Below are positions 43,183-52,645 of a stretch of DNA of 64,000 nt, one piece after another. This DNA comes from Pontibacterium granulatum (lineage in GTDB: Bacteria; Pseudomonadota; Gammaproteobacteria; Pseudomonadales; Balneatricaceae), in the NCBI RefSeq assembly GCF_029961155.1, contig NZ_JASBRH010000019.1:1-64000 (forward strand). The letters are read 5' to 3'. Both the position numbers and the translations under genes were made by a program. The notes under the pieces are model-generated. The model was not told where the DNA came from. It ran no database searches and was given only the letters and a program-made list of their open reading frames with translations. Position 1 is the first letter of the stretch. Every line of letters begins with the position of its first letter.

Positions 43183-44001
43183 ATGAATTTTGAACTGCTG
43201 CAGGCGCGTTTTTATGCGCTGCGTTCCAACCGAGCCTTCGAGTTTTTTGTTGTCGGCGTCATTATTTTTTCTGCACTGGTGATCGGTGCAAAAACCTACG
43301 ATATCCCTGATAACGTACTGATGGTTTTCGGCTGGCTGGACAGTGCGATCACCCTCTTCTTCCTGATTGAGATTACAATCCGCTTTATCGGTGAGCCAGA
43401 TAAACGGAACTTCTTCAAAAATCCATGGAATGTCTTCGATACGTTGATTGTCGTTGTGAGTCTGGTACCGATTCAGGACAGCGAAATGGCGCTGGTTGGC
43501 CGTTTGATCCGTATCTTCCGCGTGCTGCGAATGGTATCCATCGTGCCGGAGCTACGTTTGCTGTTGAATTCCCTGATCAAAGCGTTACCGCAGCTGGGTT
43601 ATGTAATCCTGTTGATGTTTATTATTTTCTACATCTATGCTGCGGTGGGTGCGTCTTTCTTCGCGGTGATTAATCCAGAGCTGTGGGGCGATATCTCCAT
43701 TGCGATGCTGACGTTGTTCCGGGTCATGACCTTCGAGGACTGGACTGACGTAATGTACGAAACCATGGCAGTTTATCCGTTCAGTTGGTTGTTCTACCTG
43801 ACCTTTATCTTCCTGACGACGTTCGCATTCCTCAACATGGTGATCGGTATCGTGGTGAACGTGATGGAGAACGAGCACGCGCAAGAAGAAAAAGAGAAAG
43901 CGATTGCGGAAGGACAGTTGACGATTGAAGATTTATCTAAACAGATCAATGAGTTAAAAGTGATTATTGAGGCGCAGAATAAAGAGAAGGAAACCAGCTG
44001 A
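43183..44001 (+). CDS. Voltage-gated ion channel, NaChBac type
   Basis: A 272-residue single-repeat six-helix channel. S1-S4 lie in residues 15-125; the S4 voltage sensor reads VGRLIRIFRVLRMV with four Arg. The pore loop (about 175-195) contains MTFEDWTDVM as selectivity filter, then S6 (about 200-235) and a C-terminal coiled coil (about 240-272) that would tetramerise. Sodium-selective relatives have TLESW; here the acidic residues are placed as in the engineered calcium channel CavAb (TLDDWSD). So calcium permeation is plausible. No neighbouring gene suggests the physiological role. Confidence 0.9.
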   Translation: MNFELLQARFYALRSNRAFEFFVVGVIIFSALVIGAKTYDIPDNVLMVFGWLDSAITLFFLIEITIRFIGEPDKRNFFKNPWNVFDTLIVVVSLVPIQDSEMALVGRLIRIFRVLRMVSIVPELRLLLNSLIKALPQLGYVILLMFIIFYIYAAVGASFFAVINPELWGDISIAMLTLFRVMTFEDWTDVMYETMAVYPFSWLFYLTFIFLTTFAFLNMVIGIVVNVMENEHAQEEKEKAIAEGQLTIEDLSKQINELKVIIEAQNKEKETS

Positions 44002-44032
44002 TTCCTCAAATGTAATCGACAAAATAGTAAGC

Positions 44033-44121
44033 GTAGGTTGGCCTTCGCAATGTGAAGCCCAACAGTGAAGACGTAGTTTTGAATTGAATTGTTTGGCATC
44101 GCTGCGCGATGGCCAACCTAC
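44033..44121. repeat. REP/MITE-like palindromic element
   Basis: GTAGGTTGGCC (44033-44043) is exactly inverted as GGCCAACCTAC (44111-44121). Inside, GTTGGCCTTC and GAAGCCCAAC form a first imperfect hairpin and a second lies around GCATCGCTGCGCGATGGC. The layout resembles intergenic repeats with GTTGGGC/GCCCAAC arms found widely in gammaproteobacteria. It sits in the 3' region of the channel gene. Confidence 0.7.
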
Positions 44122-44143
44122 AGGGCTACCTTCTGGTGAACAT

Positions 44144-44181
44144 AAAAAAGCCCCGTCAGGTTCAACTGACGGGGCTTTTTA
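44144..44181. terminator. Bidirectional intrinsic terminator
   Basis: AAAAAAGCCCCGTCAG, a short loop and CTGACGGGGCTTTTT between the convergent channel and chemoreceptor genes. Confidence 0.9.
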
Positions 44182-44196
44182 TTTTGTTCGGAAGAG

Positions 44197-45756
44197 TTAT
44201 TTCTCAAACGCTCTAACCATGGAATTAAGTAGATCCACCAGCTTATGCAGCTCCTGACTGGCGTCATTGGTTTGGCGGGACGCTTCGCTGTTCTCACCGG
44301 ATAGCTCGCGAATTGAGCAGATACTGCGGTGAATATCGCTCACAACTGCCGTTTGCTCTTCAGATGCTGCAGCGATCTGAGAGCAGCGGTCGGCCACCTC
44401 TCCCATCATGGTCTGGACGTTTACAAAGGCTTCATCGGTTTGTTGTGTGGCTTTGATTACGTTCTGCGTTTCGGTTTCGCTTTCCTGCATGATCTGAACG
44501 GTACGGTTTACAGCGTTCTGTACATGCTCGATTACCGCACGAATTTCCTGTGTGGAGTTCTGTGTGCGTGTTGCCAGTGTGCGTACTTCGTCAGAGACCA
44601 CGGCAAACCCGCGACCATGTTCACCCGCCCTCGCCGCTTCAATGGCCGCGTTGAGTGCAAGCAGGTTGGTCTGATCAGCGATATCGTTGATCACGGCCAG
44701 AACGTTGCCTATTTCGTCCGCCTGGGTTTGCAGCTCAGAGGTTGTTTCGGCTGCGTGTCTGACTTGTTCTGCTAAATGGGAGGTTTTACTGATCACGTCC
44801 CCAAGCGCGTGGCGTCCTTCATCGGTTATGTTTACGGCACCTTGGCTGATAGAGGATGTGTGTTGCGTATTTTGAGCAATTTCCTCCGTGGCGCAGGCAA
44901 GTTGACTGACCGCGCTCGCCACCTGATCCGTTTCAAGGTCTTGGCGGCTAATGCCTGAATCGGTGCGTTTTATTGCACTATCGGTGATCGAAACGGAGTG
45001 TTCGATAGTCTTGTTGATATCAGCCAGACGTCCTAGCACCGTCCGGTTGCGTGCTTCTTGCATCTCTAGACCAAGTTGGATATCACCGGTTTCATCGGTG
45101 GAGTCACAGTACATCAGCTTAATCAGGTCGTTAGAGGAGACGGCGCGGGCTTTTGTTTGTAGTCCGATAACACGGCGCACCCGCCAGCTCCATGCAGTTG
45201 CAACGGCTATGCCGGTGAGCGTTGTTGCGGCGATGGATGCAATTCCCTGAGGAAGTAGAAGGCTGGCTGCAGCGCCGGTGGCGATAATGCCTGCTGACAC
45301 CAATAGCATCGAGGTATTGATTGAACTGCTGCGCAATAGCTTGCTCAGCTTGCCTTTTTTAATCTCGCCGTAGATCGCTTCGGCTTTCTTTTTCTGTGCG
45401 TCAGTTGGACGTACGCGGACCGACTGGTAGCCAACTTTGATGCCGTTTTCGTACAGCGGTGTTACGTAAGCATCTACCCAGTAATGATCGCCATTTTTGC
45501 AGCGATTTTTAACGATACCACGCCAGGCCTGGTCATTTTTTAAGGAGTCCCAAAGGTTGCCAAAAGCCTCTTTAGGCATGTCAGCGTGCCGGACCATATT
45601 GTGTGGTTTGTCTTTCAACTCTTCCAGTGAGAAGCCGGACACGTCACAAAACGCTTGGTTGGCGTAGAGAATTTTGCCTTTCAGGTCTGTGGTGGAAATC
45701 AGCTGAACGCTATCTGGAACAAGAACTTCCTGTTGAGTAGATGGCTGAACTTTCAT
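44197..45756 (-). CDS. Aer-like PAS-domain chemoreceptor
   Basis: A 519-residue methyl-accepting-type protein: N-terminal PAS domain (about 15-120, with [17 protein letters not shown] and [14 protein letters not shown], typical of FAD-binding Aer), a paired hydrophobic segment (about 148-192), and a long cytoplasmic signalling domain with the conserved hairpin tip [27 protein letters not shown]. Aer proteins steer movement by redox state. RBS GGAGC precedes the ATG. An FNR/Anr-like box lies about 130 bp upstream. The 45757-46064 stretch contains no gene. Confidence 0.9.
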   Translation of the reverse strand: MKVQPSTQQEVLVPDSVQLISTTDLKGKILYANQAFCDVSGFSLEELKDKPHNMVRHADMPKEAFGNLWDSLKNDQAWRGIVKNRCKNGDHYWVDAYVTPLYENGIKVGYQSVRVRPTDAQKKKAEAIYGEIKKGKLSKLLRSSSINTSMLLVSAGIIATGAAASLLLPQGIASIAATTLTGIAVATAWSWRVRRVIGLQTKARAVSSNDLIKLMYCDSTDETGDIQLGLEMQEARNRTVLGRLADINKTIEHSVSITDSAIKRTDSGISRQDLETDQVASAVSQLACATEEIAQNTQHTSSISQGAVNITDEGRHALGDVISKTSHLAEQVRHAAETTSELQTQADEIGNVLAVINDIADQTNLLALNAAIEAARAGEHGRGFAVVSDEVRTLATRTQNSTQEIRAVIEHVQNAVNRTVQIMQESETETQNVIKATQQTDEAFVNVQTMMGEVADRCSQIAAASEEQTAVVSDIHRSICSIRELSGENSEASRQTNDASQELHKLVDLLNSMVRAFEK

Positions 45757-45884
45757 CCAAGCTCCTTTTGCTAAAGCCTTGTAATTTAAAAGGTTATTAA
45801 GAGAATCAGCAGTGGATTCTCTCGTCCAGTTAAACAGCAGCGCAGCCTAAACTAATTCTTGAACGCGATCCATTCTTAATTGGA

Positions 45885-45898
45885 ATGATGCACATCAA
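45885..45898 (-). promoter_or_regulatory. FNR/Anr-like box upstream of the Aer-like gene
   Basis: On the minus strand TTGAT-GTGC-ATCAT matches the consensus TTGAT-N4-ATCAA in nine of ten positions. It is about 130 bp before the start codon. Anr control of aer genes is known in pseudomonads, so oxygen-responsive expression is plausible here. Confidence 0.55.
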
Positions 45899-46064
45899 AG
45901 TAAAGTTATACTGTGTGGCCTGGCTTTGAAAAGTACATGGTACGTATTTTGTATTAATAGTACAGATTCATTTGTTGTGCTAAATAATGCTCGTCAGAAA
46001 GCTTGTATGTTATTTGACCTGTTGTTGCGGCTAGATTGCAGTGTAGACAACTTTTGTAGCCGTG

Positions 46065-46706
46065 CTAAAAAATGGCGGGGGCGTCATCAGGATGCCATTG
46101 AGGGTATTTGTACATCACTCGTTTAAACAGAGCAGAATCCAGAAATTGATCTAGCCATGATTGTATCGCTGGTAATTTCTGCTGGTAAAACCAATCACGG
46201 TTCACATGGGCGCACTGGCGTACAAACGGAAGCAGTGCGGCGTCCGCCAGGCTCATCTTGCTACCCAGCAGGTATCCGCCCTGCTCTCGTAGTTGGGAAT
46301 CGAGCATCGCGAACCATTCAAGGCAATGCTGTTGATAGTAGCTTTCTGGATGCTCGGGATATCGGTCAGCGTATTTGTAGCGGTCAAGCCAGGGCTTAAA
46401 CTCGTTGTCGTTGCGTTTGACCCATGCATCACTCTCCGAATCATGTGCACGCCAGTCACATTCCTTTGCCGTCTTGATGGCCCAGCGCATGATGTCATAG
46501 CTCTCATCGATCACCTGTCCATCTGGCAAGATGAGCACCGGAACAGTGCCTTTTGTTGATGCTTCCAGCAGTTGCGCCGGTTTGTCTCGAAGAACAACTT
46601 CCCTTATCTCCACCTCGATACCTGTATAGGCGATAGCAAGGCGTGCACGCATTGCATAAGGGCAACGACGAAAGCTGTATAGGATAGGTGGTTGGCTGGT
46701 AAGCAT
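46065..46706 (-). CDS. Glutathione S-transferase family protein
   Basis: A 213-residue GST with an N-terminal thioredoxin-like domain (about 8-80, beginning YSFRRCPYAMRARLA with a Cys-Pro-Tyr-Ala active-site motif, then TVPVLILPDGQVIDES) and a helical C-terminal domain (about 90-210, with LADAALLPFVRQ). The catalytic residue is most likely Cys, as in omega/beta-like enzymes or glutaredoxin 2-like proteins, which favour thiol transfer. Substrate unknown. It is 66 bp from the Rieske gene, same direction. Confidence 0.85.
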   Translation of the reverse strand: MLTSQPPILYSFRRCPYAMRARLAIAYTGIEVEIREVVLRDKPAQLLEASTKGTVPVLILPDGQVIDESYDIMRWAIKTAKECDWRAHDSESDAWVKRNDNEFKPWLDRYKYADRYPEHPESYYQQHCLEWFAMLDSQLREQGGYLLGSKMSLADAALLPFVRQCAHVNRDWFYQQKLPAIQSWLDQFLDSALFKRVMYKYPQWHPDDAPAIF

Positions 46707-46772
46707 GATGAACCTGCGACAATTTAGACGTGGCGCATTATGGGCAGTTAGCGAATTATCGCAAGTGCTGGG

Positions 46773-47087
46773 TCATGGTAAAAAAGCTTCGATGCGATCG
46801 CCGTTTACACGGGTTGGAAAGTTATCGATGTCTTCGGTTGCGGGCGGCGCAAGTACTTCACCCGTCCTGAGGCAAAAGCGGGCGCCGTGGCGCGGACAGA
46901 TAATATCTGTACCTTCTATCGGCCCTTCGTGCAGTTGACCATTGTCGTGGGGGCACAGATTCTCAACGGCCAGGATTTCTCCTTCGATGTTGACCAGAAG
47001 CAACTCCAGTCCGTTTGTCGTTGTAATTACTTTGCGCGCGTTGTGTTTCAACTCATCCAGTGCACACAGATCCTGCCATTGGCTCAT
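46773..47087 (-). CDS. Rieske-type [2Fe-2S] ferredoxin
   Basis: A 104-residue soluble protein with the two Rieske cluster motifs LCPHDNG (CxH, near residue 44) and ICPRHGARF (CxxH, near 63). It resembles the ferredoxins of non-haem dioxygenases and nitrite-reductase small subunits, but no oxygenase is adjacent. A good ribosome-binding site (GGAG) stands before the ATG. Probable role: electron transfer. Confidence 0.85.
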   Translation of the reverse strand: MSQWQDLCALDELKHNARKVITTTNGLELLLVNIEGEILAVENLCPHDNGQLHEGPIEGTDIICPRHGARFCLRTGEVLAPPATEDIDNFPTRVNGDRIEAFLP

Positions 47088-47262
47088 GTCTTACTCCAGT
47101 TGGTCGCTGATACTGCATTTAACTATAGCTTTTCCGGCGATTTATTATTGGATGCGACGCAGAACCATACGATAAGGTCCAAGTTTAACGGCGGGTGCGA
47201 AATTGGCGATCTATACTGACTGGACGATGGATGTATCTACGTTGGTTGCCACGGAATCACCT

Positions 47263-47718
47263 ATGCAAGCACGGATTAGTACTGGCCCATGGATTTTGAG
47301 ATGCTTACGCACGCCTCTGCTGACGGCTTTTTTGTGGTTAATACCCCCGTTCGCCGCAGCGGATAACCCCGTCATCATTTCACACCCTTCTGTTTATGCC
47401 CAATCGCTGAGTCGTGATGCCCTGCTGGCCATGTTTGCCATGCGTAGCCAGCGCTGGTCCGACGGGCAACCTGTCAAAGTGTTTGTACTGAACAAGGATC
47501 ATCCAACCCACAAAGCATTTGCGACCGAAGTGTTGGGAACCTATCCCTATCAGTTGGAACGGATCTGGCGACGGTTGGTGTATTCGGGTACTGGCCGCGC
47601 TCCACAAGTGTGCGCTGATGAAGCGGAGATGCGACATAAGGTGCTTAGCACGCCCGGTGCAATCGGCTATGTAGGAACAATTGAGGAGGGAGATTTAAAT
47701 GTCATCCGTGTTGAGTAA
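47263..47718 (+). CDS. Exported PstS-like periplasmic binding protein
   Basis: About 151 residues with a signal peptide (about 1-34) and a compact PBP-like domain (SLSRDALLAMFAMRSQRWSDG, ending AIGYVGTIEEGDLNVIRV), the form seen in small PstS-related proteins. The start at 47263 is chosen since it gives a normal signal; 47203 is the alternative. It overlaps the next gene by 20 bp. No ABC permease or ATPase is present. It may serve as a sensor partner rather than for transport. Confidence 0.75.
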   Translation: MQARISTGPWILRCLRTPLLTAFLWLIPPFAAADNPVIISHPSVYAQSLSRDALLAMFAMRSQRWSDGQPVKVFVLNKDHPTHKAFATEVLGTYPYQLERIWRRLVYSGTGRAPQVCADEAEMRHKVLSTPGAIGYVGTIEEGDLNVIRVE

Positions 47719-48898
47719 AAAGATGAGATTGAATACAACCTCCGTACCTGTCGCGATGATTACATTGTTATCGCTACCAGCACATGCCATGGAGTTCACC
47801 GAGGATCTGGCCATCCACGGGTTTGTGAGTCAGACGTATATCGATACCACCGGCAACAACTATTTCGGACGCTCTGACGGTGGTAGTTTCGATTTTCGTG
47901 AGGTTGGTATCAATAGTTACTGGCAGGCCCACGAGAATGTGAATTTTGCTGCACAGCTTATATCGCGCAATGCCGGCCGGGAGAGTGATTCTGATCCTCG
48001 TTTTGATTTTGCATTGGCAGATATTCACGTCTACAGCGACTTTGATACCCGCTTTGGCATGCGCCTCGGGCGTATCAAGATACCCCTTGGCTTGCACAAT
48101 ACCACACGCGATGCGCCTTCCGCCCGAAATGGCATTTTCGCCCCTGCCAGTGTGTACTTTGAACAGTTCCGTAATGCCCTGGTGTCCACGGACGGAGGTA
48201 GTGTCTATGGCAACCTGCATCGCCCCTGGGGAGATCTGAGCGTGGAGCTCTACGCGGGTACCAGCGATCCCGGCGCACAAGAGATGGAGTATTACGTCTT
48301 CAAGCAATCGACACCGGGCCATTTTGAGGATGCATCTATGCACGGTGGCCAGGTTATGTATGAGGCCCTGGACAGTGGTTTGCGCTTTGCTTTGAGTTAC
48401 ACGCGGCCTAGCTTGGATTACCAGCCGTTAGCGCCGTTTGATCCACTGATGGGCGGCCACGTCATCTCCGATATGCTGCTTTACTCTGGCCAGTACAATA
48501 CGGAATTCTGGACCTTTACGGCCGAGTATCTGTTGATGATTAATAACGTTAAAGGGTTTGGGCCAGCATTTGACGATTTCAGGGGCAAGGGGGAAAGCTA
48601 CTATGCGCAGGTCGACTACCGTTATCGCCCTGACCTTTCGTTATCTTTGCGTTACGGTGAACAGATCGTAAATGACAAAGATCGAGATGGAGACAAAAAG
48701 TTTAACCCCCCCTATCTGGGATTTGGAAAAAATTGGATGTTTGGCTTGCAGTGGGACTTTGCGCCAGGCTGGATCGTCCGTGCGGAATACCATCATACCG
48801 ACGGTGCCGCCTGGTTATCGGGTGCAGACAACCCCGTTCTGTCCGAAACACGGCGTAAATGGGAAACCTACGCGGTGCAACTGGTGTATAGCTTCTGA
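47699..48898 (+). CDS. Outer-membrane porin-like protein
   Basis: A 399-residue exported beta-barrel protein: signal peptide (about 1-30), alternating strands throughout, and a C-terminal strand ending in Phe (YAVQLVYSF), as required for assembly by BamA. The start has GGAGGGAG upstream and lies inside the end of the PBP-like gene. The closest general group is the porins with DUF3138/OprB-like layout; the solute is unknown. It is followed 23 bp later by the GGDEF/EAL receptor gene. Confidence 0.8.
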   Translation: MSSVLSKKMRLNTTSVPVAMITLLSLPAHAMEFTEDLAIHGFVSQTYIDTTGNNYFGRSDGGSFDFREVGINSYWQAHENVNFAAQLISRNAGRESDSDPRFDFALADIHVYSDFDTRFGMRLGRIKIPLGLHNTTRDAPSARNGIFAPASVYFEQFRNALVSTDGGSVYGNLHRPWGDLSVELYAGTSDPGAQEMEYYVFKQSTPGHFEDASMHGGQVMYEALDSGLRFALSYTRPSLDYQPLAPFDPLMGGHVISDMLLYSGQYNTEFWTFTAEYLLMINNVKGFGPAFDDFRGKGESYYAQVDYRYRPDLSLSLRYGEQIVNDKDRDGDKKFNPPYLGFGKNWMFGLQWDFAPGWIVRAEYHHTDGAAWLSGADNPVLSETRRKWETYAVQLVYSF

Positions 48899-48921
48899 AC
48901 AGGCCCTAAGGGTGAGCGTTG

Positions 48922-51813
48922 ATGCAGCACACTAAATTCAGCATACGTTGGAAAGCGGTTCTTTTCCTGAGTCTGGTTCTGGTCGCCATCAGTTTGTCGA
49001 TGGTTACCTTGTACGCGCTCACCCTGTTCGCCGAGGCAGATCGGGCTGCACAACGATCGGTAATTCAACAGGATCAGGCACTGGGGGCGTTGCTGGAAGA
49101 TACCCGTAATCAGCAGATCCAGTTAGCGATGTTGCTACCGGATCTCGATAACGTGTCAGATGCCATGCGTTTAAGGGACGAAGCCCGGCTTCAGGAAGCG
49201 TTACGCCCTCACTGGTTGAATCTGACCTTCAACCTCAATATCAACTATCTGGGCATGTTTGATGATAAAGGCCGTACCTTGGGCGTACTGCACCATCAAG
49301 ACCAGGTTGCAGTGACCGAGAGCGATCAAATTTCCGGCATCGTACGTAGGGTTACACAGGACATGCAGCCTCATGCCCTGCTTAGCTGTACGACGCAGTG
49401 TACATATTTCGTGATTGAACCGTTCATTACCCGTCAGAATATGCGCGGTGTCGTGGTTATAGGGCGAAACATTTCCGAACTGGTGGTCTCTTTTGAACGT
49501 CTGCTGGGTATTGACCTGAGTATTTTGATGGCGCCGGCAGATGCGAACGATATCAATCAGAAAAGACTGCTGGCTAACTGGGGCCTGTACGTATGGGCGT
49601 TGAGTAATTTTGATGAAAAATTCGCTCTGTTGTCAGAGTTAGAGCGACAGTTCAACAGCCCTCAAAATGGCAAGTACGATGCTCCGAACGATCGTCACTT
49701 ACGCATACATGTTGTACCAGTAAATGATCTGGAAGTAATCAACAGCCAGCCTGTGCTAATTGCCTTGGAGGATGTTACCGATAGTGAGCATCTTCTATTT
49801 AAAACGATCCGTGAAGGTGCGCTGGTGGGCGCTATTGGCTGGATTATTGCCGAGATTTTGCTGATCCTACTGATCCTTAATCCAACCAAGCGCTTGGCCA
49901 GAATAACCCGTGCCCTGCCTCTATTGGCTGAGAACGACTTTGCTAAGGCGCGAGAGCAGATAACGCAACGTAATCGCTACTGGATGCGTGATGAGCTTGA
50001 TGTACTGGAGCATACCGCACTGCGCGTGTGTGACGAGCTTGAAATGCTTAACCAAACCGTGGAGCAGAACACCCTTGCCCTGCATACTCAGATGGCCGAG
50101 CAAACCCGTGCCCGACGTTTTGTCTCCAATCTGCTTGATACCGCGCCGTTGATTATCATCACACAGACTCCCAGCGGTGACATTCAGTCGATGAATCGGT
50201 GGGGACGAGAGCTGATCAGCCCGCATAGGGATGAGGGTGAAACACTGCCTACATTTGCGGAATTGCACCTGCCAGATACCATGCCCGCAACCTGGCAGCA
50301 GAATATTAAAGACCTGATAGAAAACGAACCCCACCAGTATCAGCATGAAGGCCAGCTAAAAGATGGTGAGGGCCATCTGCGTTATGTGACCTGGCTGCAC
50401 TCTTTGGTTGAATGGGAAGTGGGCCAGCCTGCGATCCTGTCTGTGGGTATGGACCTGACCCAGCGCGTCGAGGCCGAAAACAAACTTTCGTGGCTGGCAT
50501 CACACGATACATTAACGGGGTTGCATAACCGCCGTGCCTTCCAGAAAACACTTGCTGCGGCCCTCGCGCGAGGATCCCGTGGCGCCCTGTTGTTTATCGA
50601 TGCGGACCGTTTCAAGTACATCAACGATACCGCAGGCCACAACGTGGGTGACTCGGTGTTGATGCATATTTCGCAGTTGTTAGAGAAGCATACCCGCGAT
50701 ACCGATACTGTGGGGAGGCTCGGCGGTGACGAGTTTGTGGTGTTACTGCCAAGGGCAACCGCTGCCACAGCACGGGCTGTTATGGCGAAGCTCTCTACCC
50801 TTTTGAATACCCACATGTGCTTACCAAATGGCACTCTTCAGCACTTCAGCTGTAGTTTGGGGGGGGCAATGTATCCGGACCACGGTACCAGCGATGAAGA
50901 ACTGCTGGCTGCCGCAGATATGGCCATGTATACCGCGAAGCAACAGGGTCAGGGACGTTGGCACCTGTATGACGCCAGTCGTGCGATGAAAGATCGTATG
51001 CAGGCCGATCTAAACTGGCAGGATCGGATCCGAAACGCGATGGCAGAAGACCTGTTCTGCCTATACTTCCAGCCTATTCTCGATGTGACCGATAACAGCA
51101 TCAGTCACTATGAAGTACTGCTGCGTATGAAAGAAAACGACGGTAGTGTGATTCCTCCAGGTGAGTTTATCCCGGTAGCGGAGCGTACCGGCCTGATCAG
51201 CCAGATTGATACCTGGGTGCTGGCAGAATCTATGCGTTTTCTGGCGCACTACAATGACCAACCCGGGAACGAACCCATTAGCCTGGCGGTGAACGTATCG
51301 GCCCCAAGTATCCAATCGCCTACGTTTGATCGCACCTTCTTCCGGTTGTGCGACCGTCACGGCATCAAGCCCGACCAGATCATTATTGAGATCACCGAAA
51401 CGGCTTTCCTGTCCGAGTTCCAGTCTGCCCTGCTGACCCTGGAGAAGCTGGCTGCGGTGGGTTGTCGTATCGCACTGGATGACTTCGGTGTGGGATTCTC
51501 CTCCTTCAGTTACCTGAAGCAGATGCCGCTCTCCTACGTGAAAATGGACGGCTCTTACGTGCGTGAGTTGGAGCGCAGTCCACAGGAGCGAATATTTGTT
51601 AAGTGCCTGACTGAAATGGTGAGTGGCTTTGAGATGTATACTGTGGCGGAGTTTGTGGAGTCAGAAGATATTTTACGGGTGTTGAAGGCGCTGGGCGTAA
51701 AATACGCGCAGGGTTATCTTATTGGCAAACCATCTCCGACAATTGAGACTACGGAAGACCTTAATATCAAGCGTTTAGGCATGTCACTCGCCTCTACAGA
51801 AGAGATCAGGTAG
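48922..51813 (+). CDS. Membrane GGDEF-EAL protein with periplasmic sensor
   Basis: A 963-residue receptor: membrane helix (about 13-33), a periplasmic sensing region (about 34-295), a second helix (about 297-318), a HAMP-like and coiled segment, a PAS domain (about 395-510), a GGDEF domain with an intact GGDEF at about 600, and an EAL domain (about 690-950) with YEVLLRM at about 729 and DDFGVGFSS. Both c-di-GMP enzyme sites look intact (EVL for EAL is common in active enzymes). ATG at 48922. It is cotranscribed with the PBP-like and porin genes, so its periplasmic part may read the binding protein. Confidence 0.9.
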   Translation: MQHTKFSIRWKAVLFLSLVLVAISLSMVTLYALTLFAEADRAAQRSVIQQDQALGALLEDTRNQQIQLAMLLPDLDNVSDAMRLRDEARLQEALRPHWLNLTFNLNINYLGMFDDKGRTLGVLHHQDQVAVTESDQISGIVRRVTQDMQPHALLSCTTQCTYFVIEPFITRQNMRGVVVIGRNISELVVSFERLLGIDLSILMAPADANDINQKRLLANWGLYVWALSNFDEKFALLSELERQFNSPQNGKYDAPNDRHLRIHVVPVNDLEVINSQPVLIALEDVTDSEHLLFKTIREGALVGAIGWIIAEILLILLILNPTKRLARITRALPLLAENDFAKAREQITQRNRYWMRDELDVLEHTALRVCDELEMLNQTVEQNTLALHTQMAEQTRARRFVSNLLDTAPLIIITQTPSGDIQSMNRWGRELISPHRDEGETLPTFAELHLPDTMPATWQQNIKDLIENEPHQYQHEGQLKDGEGHLRYVTWLHSLVEWEVGQPAILSVGMDLTQRVEAENKLSWLASHDTLTGLHNRRAFQKTLAAALARGSRGALLFIDADRFKYINDTAGHNVGDSVLMHISQLLEKHTRDTDTVGRLGGDEFVVLLPRATAATARAVMAKLSTLLNTHMCLPNGTLQHFSCSLGGAMYPDHGTSDEELLAAADMAMYTAKQQGQGRWHLYDASRAMKDRMQADLNWQDRIRNAMAEDLFCLYFQPILDVTDNSISHYEVLLRMKENDGSVIPPGEFIPVAERTGLISQIDTWVLAESMRFLAHYNDQPGNEPISLAVNVSAPSIQSPTFDRTFFRLCDRHGIKPDQIIIEITETAFLSEFQSALLTLEKLAAVGCRIALDDFGVGFSSFSYLKQMPLSYVKMDGSYVRELERSPQERIFVKCLTEMVSGFEMYTVAEFVESEDILRVLKALGVKYAQGYLIGKPSPTIETTEDLNIKRLGMSLASTEEIR

Positions 51814-51856
51814 CAGAAGGCCTCGGGTGTTAACGAGGCCCTCAGGGCACTCGGAG

Positions 51857-52534
51857 TTACAATGGCAGGCTAAACAGGTATAACACCCAAACTGCAGAAA
51901 ACCCCAACGCAATCAGTGTGTGGACCACACTCACGTTCCTGGTGGATACCGCGCCACCCATATCCGGCTTTTTACCATGGATCATTGCCGGGACCAGCGG
52001 ATCGTTGTATTTGAAACGATGAAAGATGATCGCCGCCACATGCAGTAACACCAGTAGCTGTAGAAGACCCTGGACGGTCTCATGAAGCTCCCCGCCGATT
52101 TCTGCAACCTGGTCGCTTACAGCGCCATAAAACGGGCCATCCCAGATCACATCATCAGTAGAGACCAGCCCGGTTGCTATTTGTAGGGCCAGTAATACCA
52201 ACAATGCAATAACCATCATCCCACCCGCTGGATTATGACCGTAGTGATGTTCTGCATTGCCGTTGAACATCCCTTTCAGATACGTAATCGTGGTTTTTGG
52301 GTGTCGTACAAATGACGTGAAACGTGAATGTTCCGAGCCCATTACGCCCCAGATGATACGAAACAGGATCAGGCCGGATAGCAGGTAGCCCGCGTAAAAG
52401 TGCCACTCGATCAGTTCCTCTCCCATATCTCCTGAGATAATCAGAAAGACAAACAACCCGACCAGCGTCCAGTGAAAGATACGGGTAGGCAGATCCCAAA
52501 CATTGATCATGCGACGCGTAGCGACTTGTATCAT
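51857..52534 (-). CDS. Cytochrome b561-type membrane protein
   Basis: A 225-residue membrane protein with four or five helices (about 13-35, 42-62, 95-115, 155-180, 200-220) and His residues in the expected places: RIFHWTLVG, EWHFYAGYL and HVAAIIFHRF. It belongs to the Ni/Fe-hydrogenase/b561 group, which carries electrons from quinols to periplasmic c-type partners. The start at 52534 has AAAGGAATT before it. The gene shares an upstream 30-bp element with the cytochrome c' gene at 53706, which may be its partner. Confidence 0.85.
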   Translation of the reverse strand: MIQVATRRMINVWDLPTRIFHWTLVGLFVFLIISGDMGEELIEWHFYAGYLLSGLILFRIIWGVMGSEHSRFTSFVRHPKTTITYLKGMFNGNAEHHYGHNPAGGMMVIALLVLLALQIATGLVSTDDVIWDGPFYGAVSDQVAEIGGELHETVQGLLQLLVLLHVAAIIFHRFKYNDPLVPAMIHGKKPDMGGAVSTRNVSVVHTLIALGFSAVWVLYLFSLPL

Positions 52535-52597
52535 GTGAAATTCCTTTCGGTAGTGCTCAATGGAGGGCGGCATTTTATCATCCACCCTATATGTGAA

Positions 52598-52627
52598 AAA
52601 TCTAATACTGGGTTAACTTTTGTAAAG
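52598..52627 (-). promoter_or_regulatory. 30-bp element, copy 1 (before cytochrome b561)
   Basis: This segment agrees with 54251-54280 in 26 of 30 positions. On the plus strand it reads AAATCTAATACTGGGTTAAC then TTTTGTAAAG. It is 64-93 bp before the b561 start codon. Its minus-strand TTTACA could be a -35 element. Confidence 0.75.
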
Positions 52628-52645
52628 TTGCTGGCCCGGTATGGC

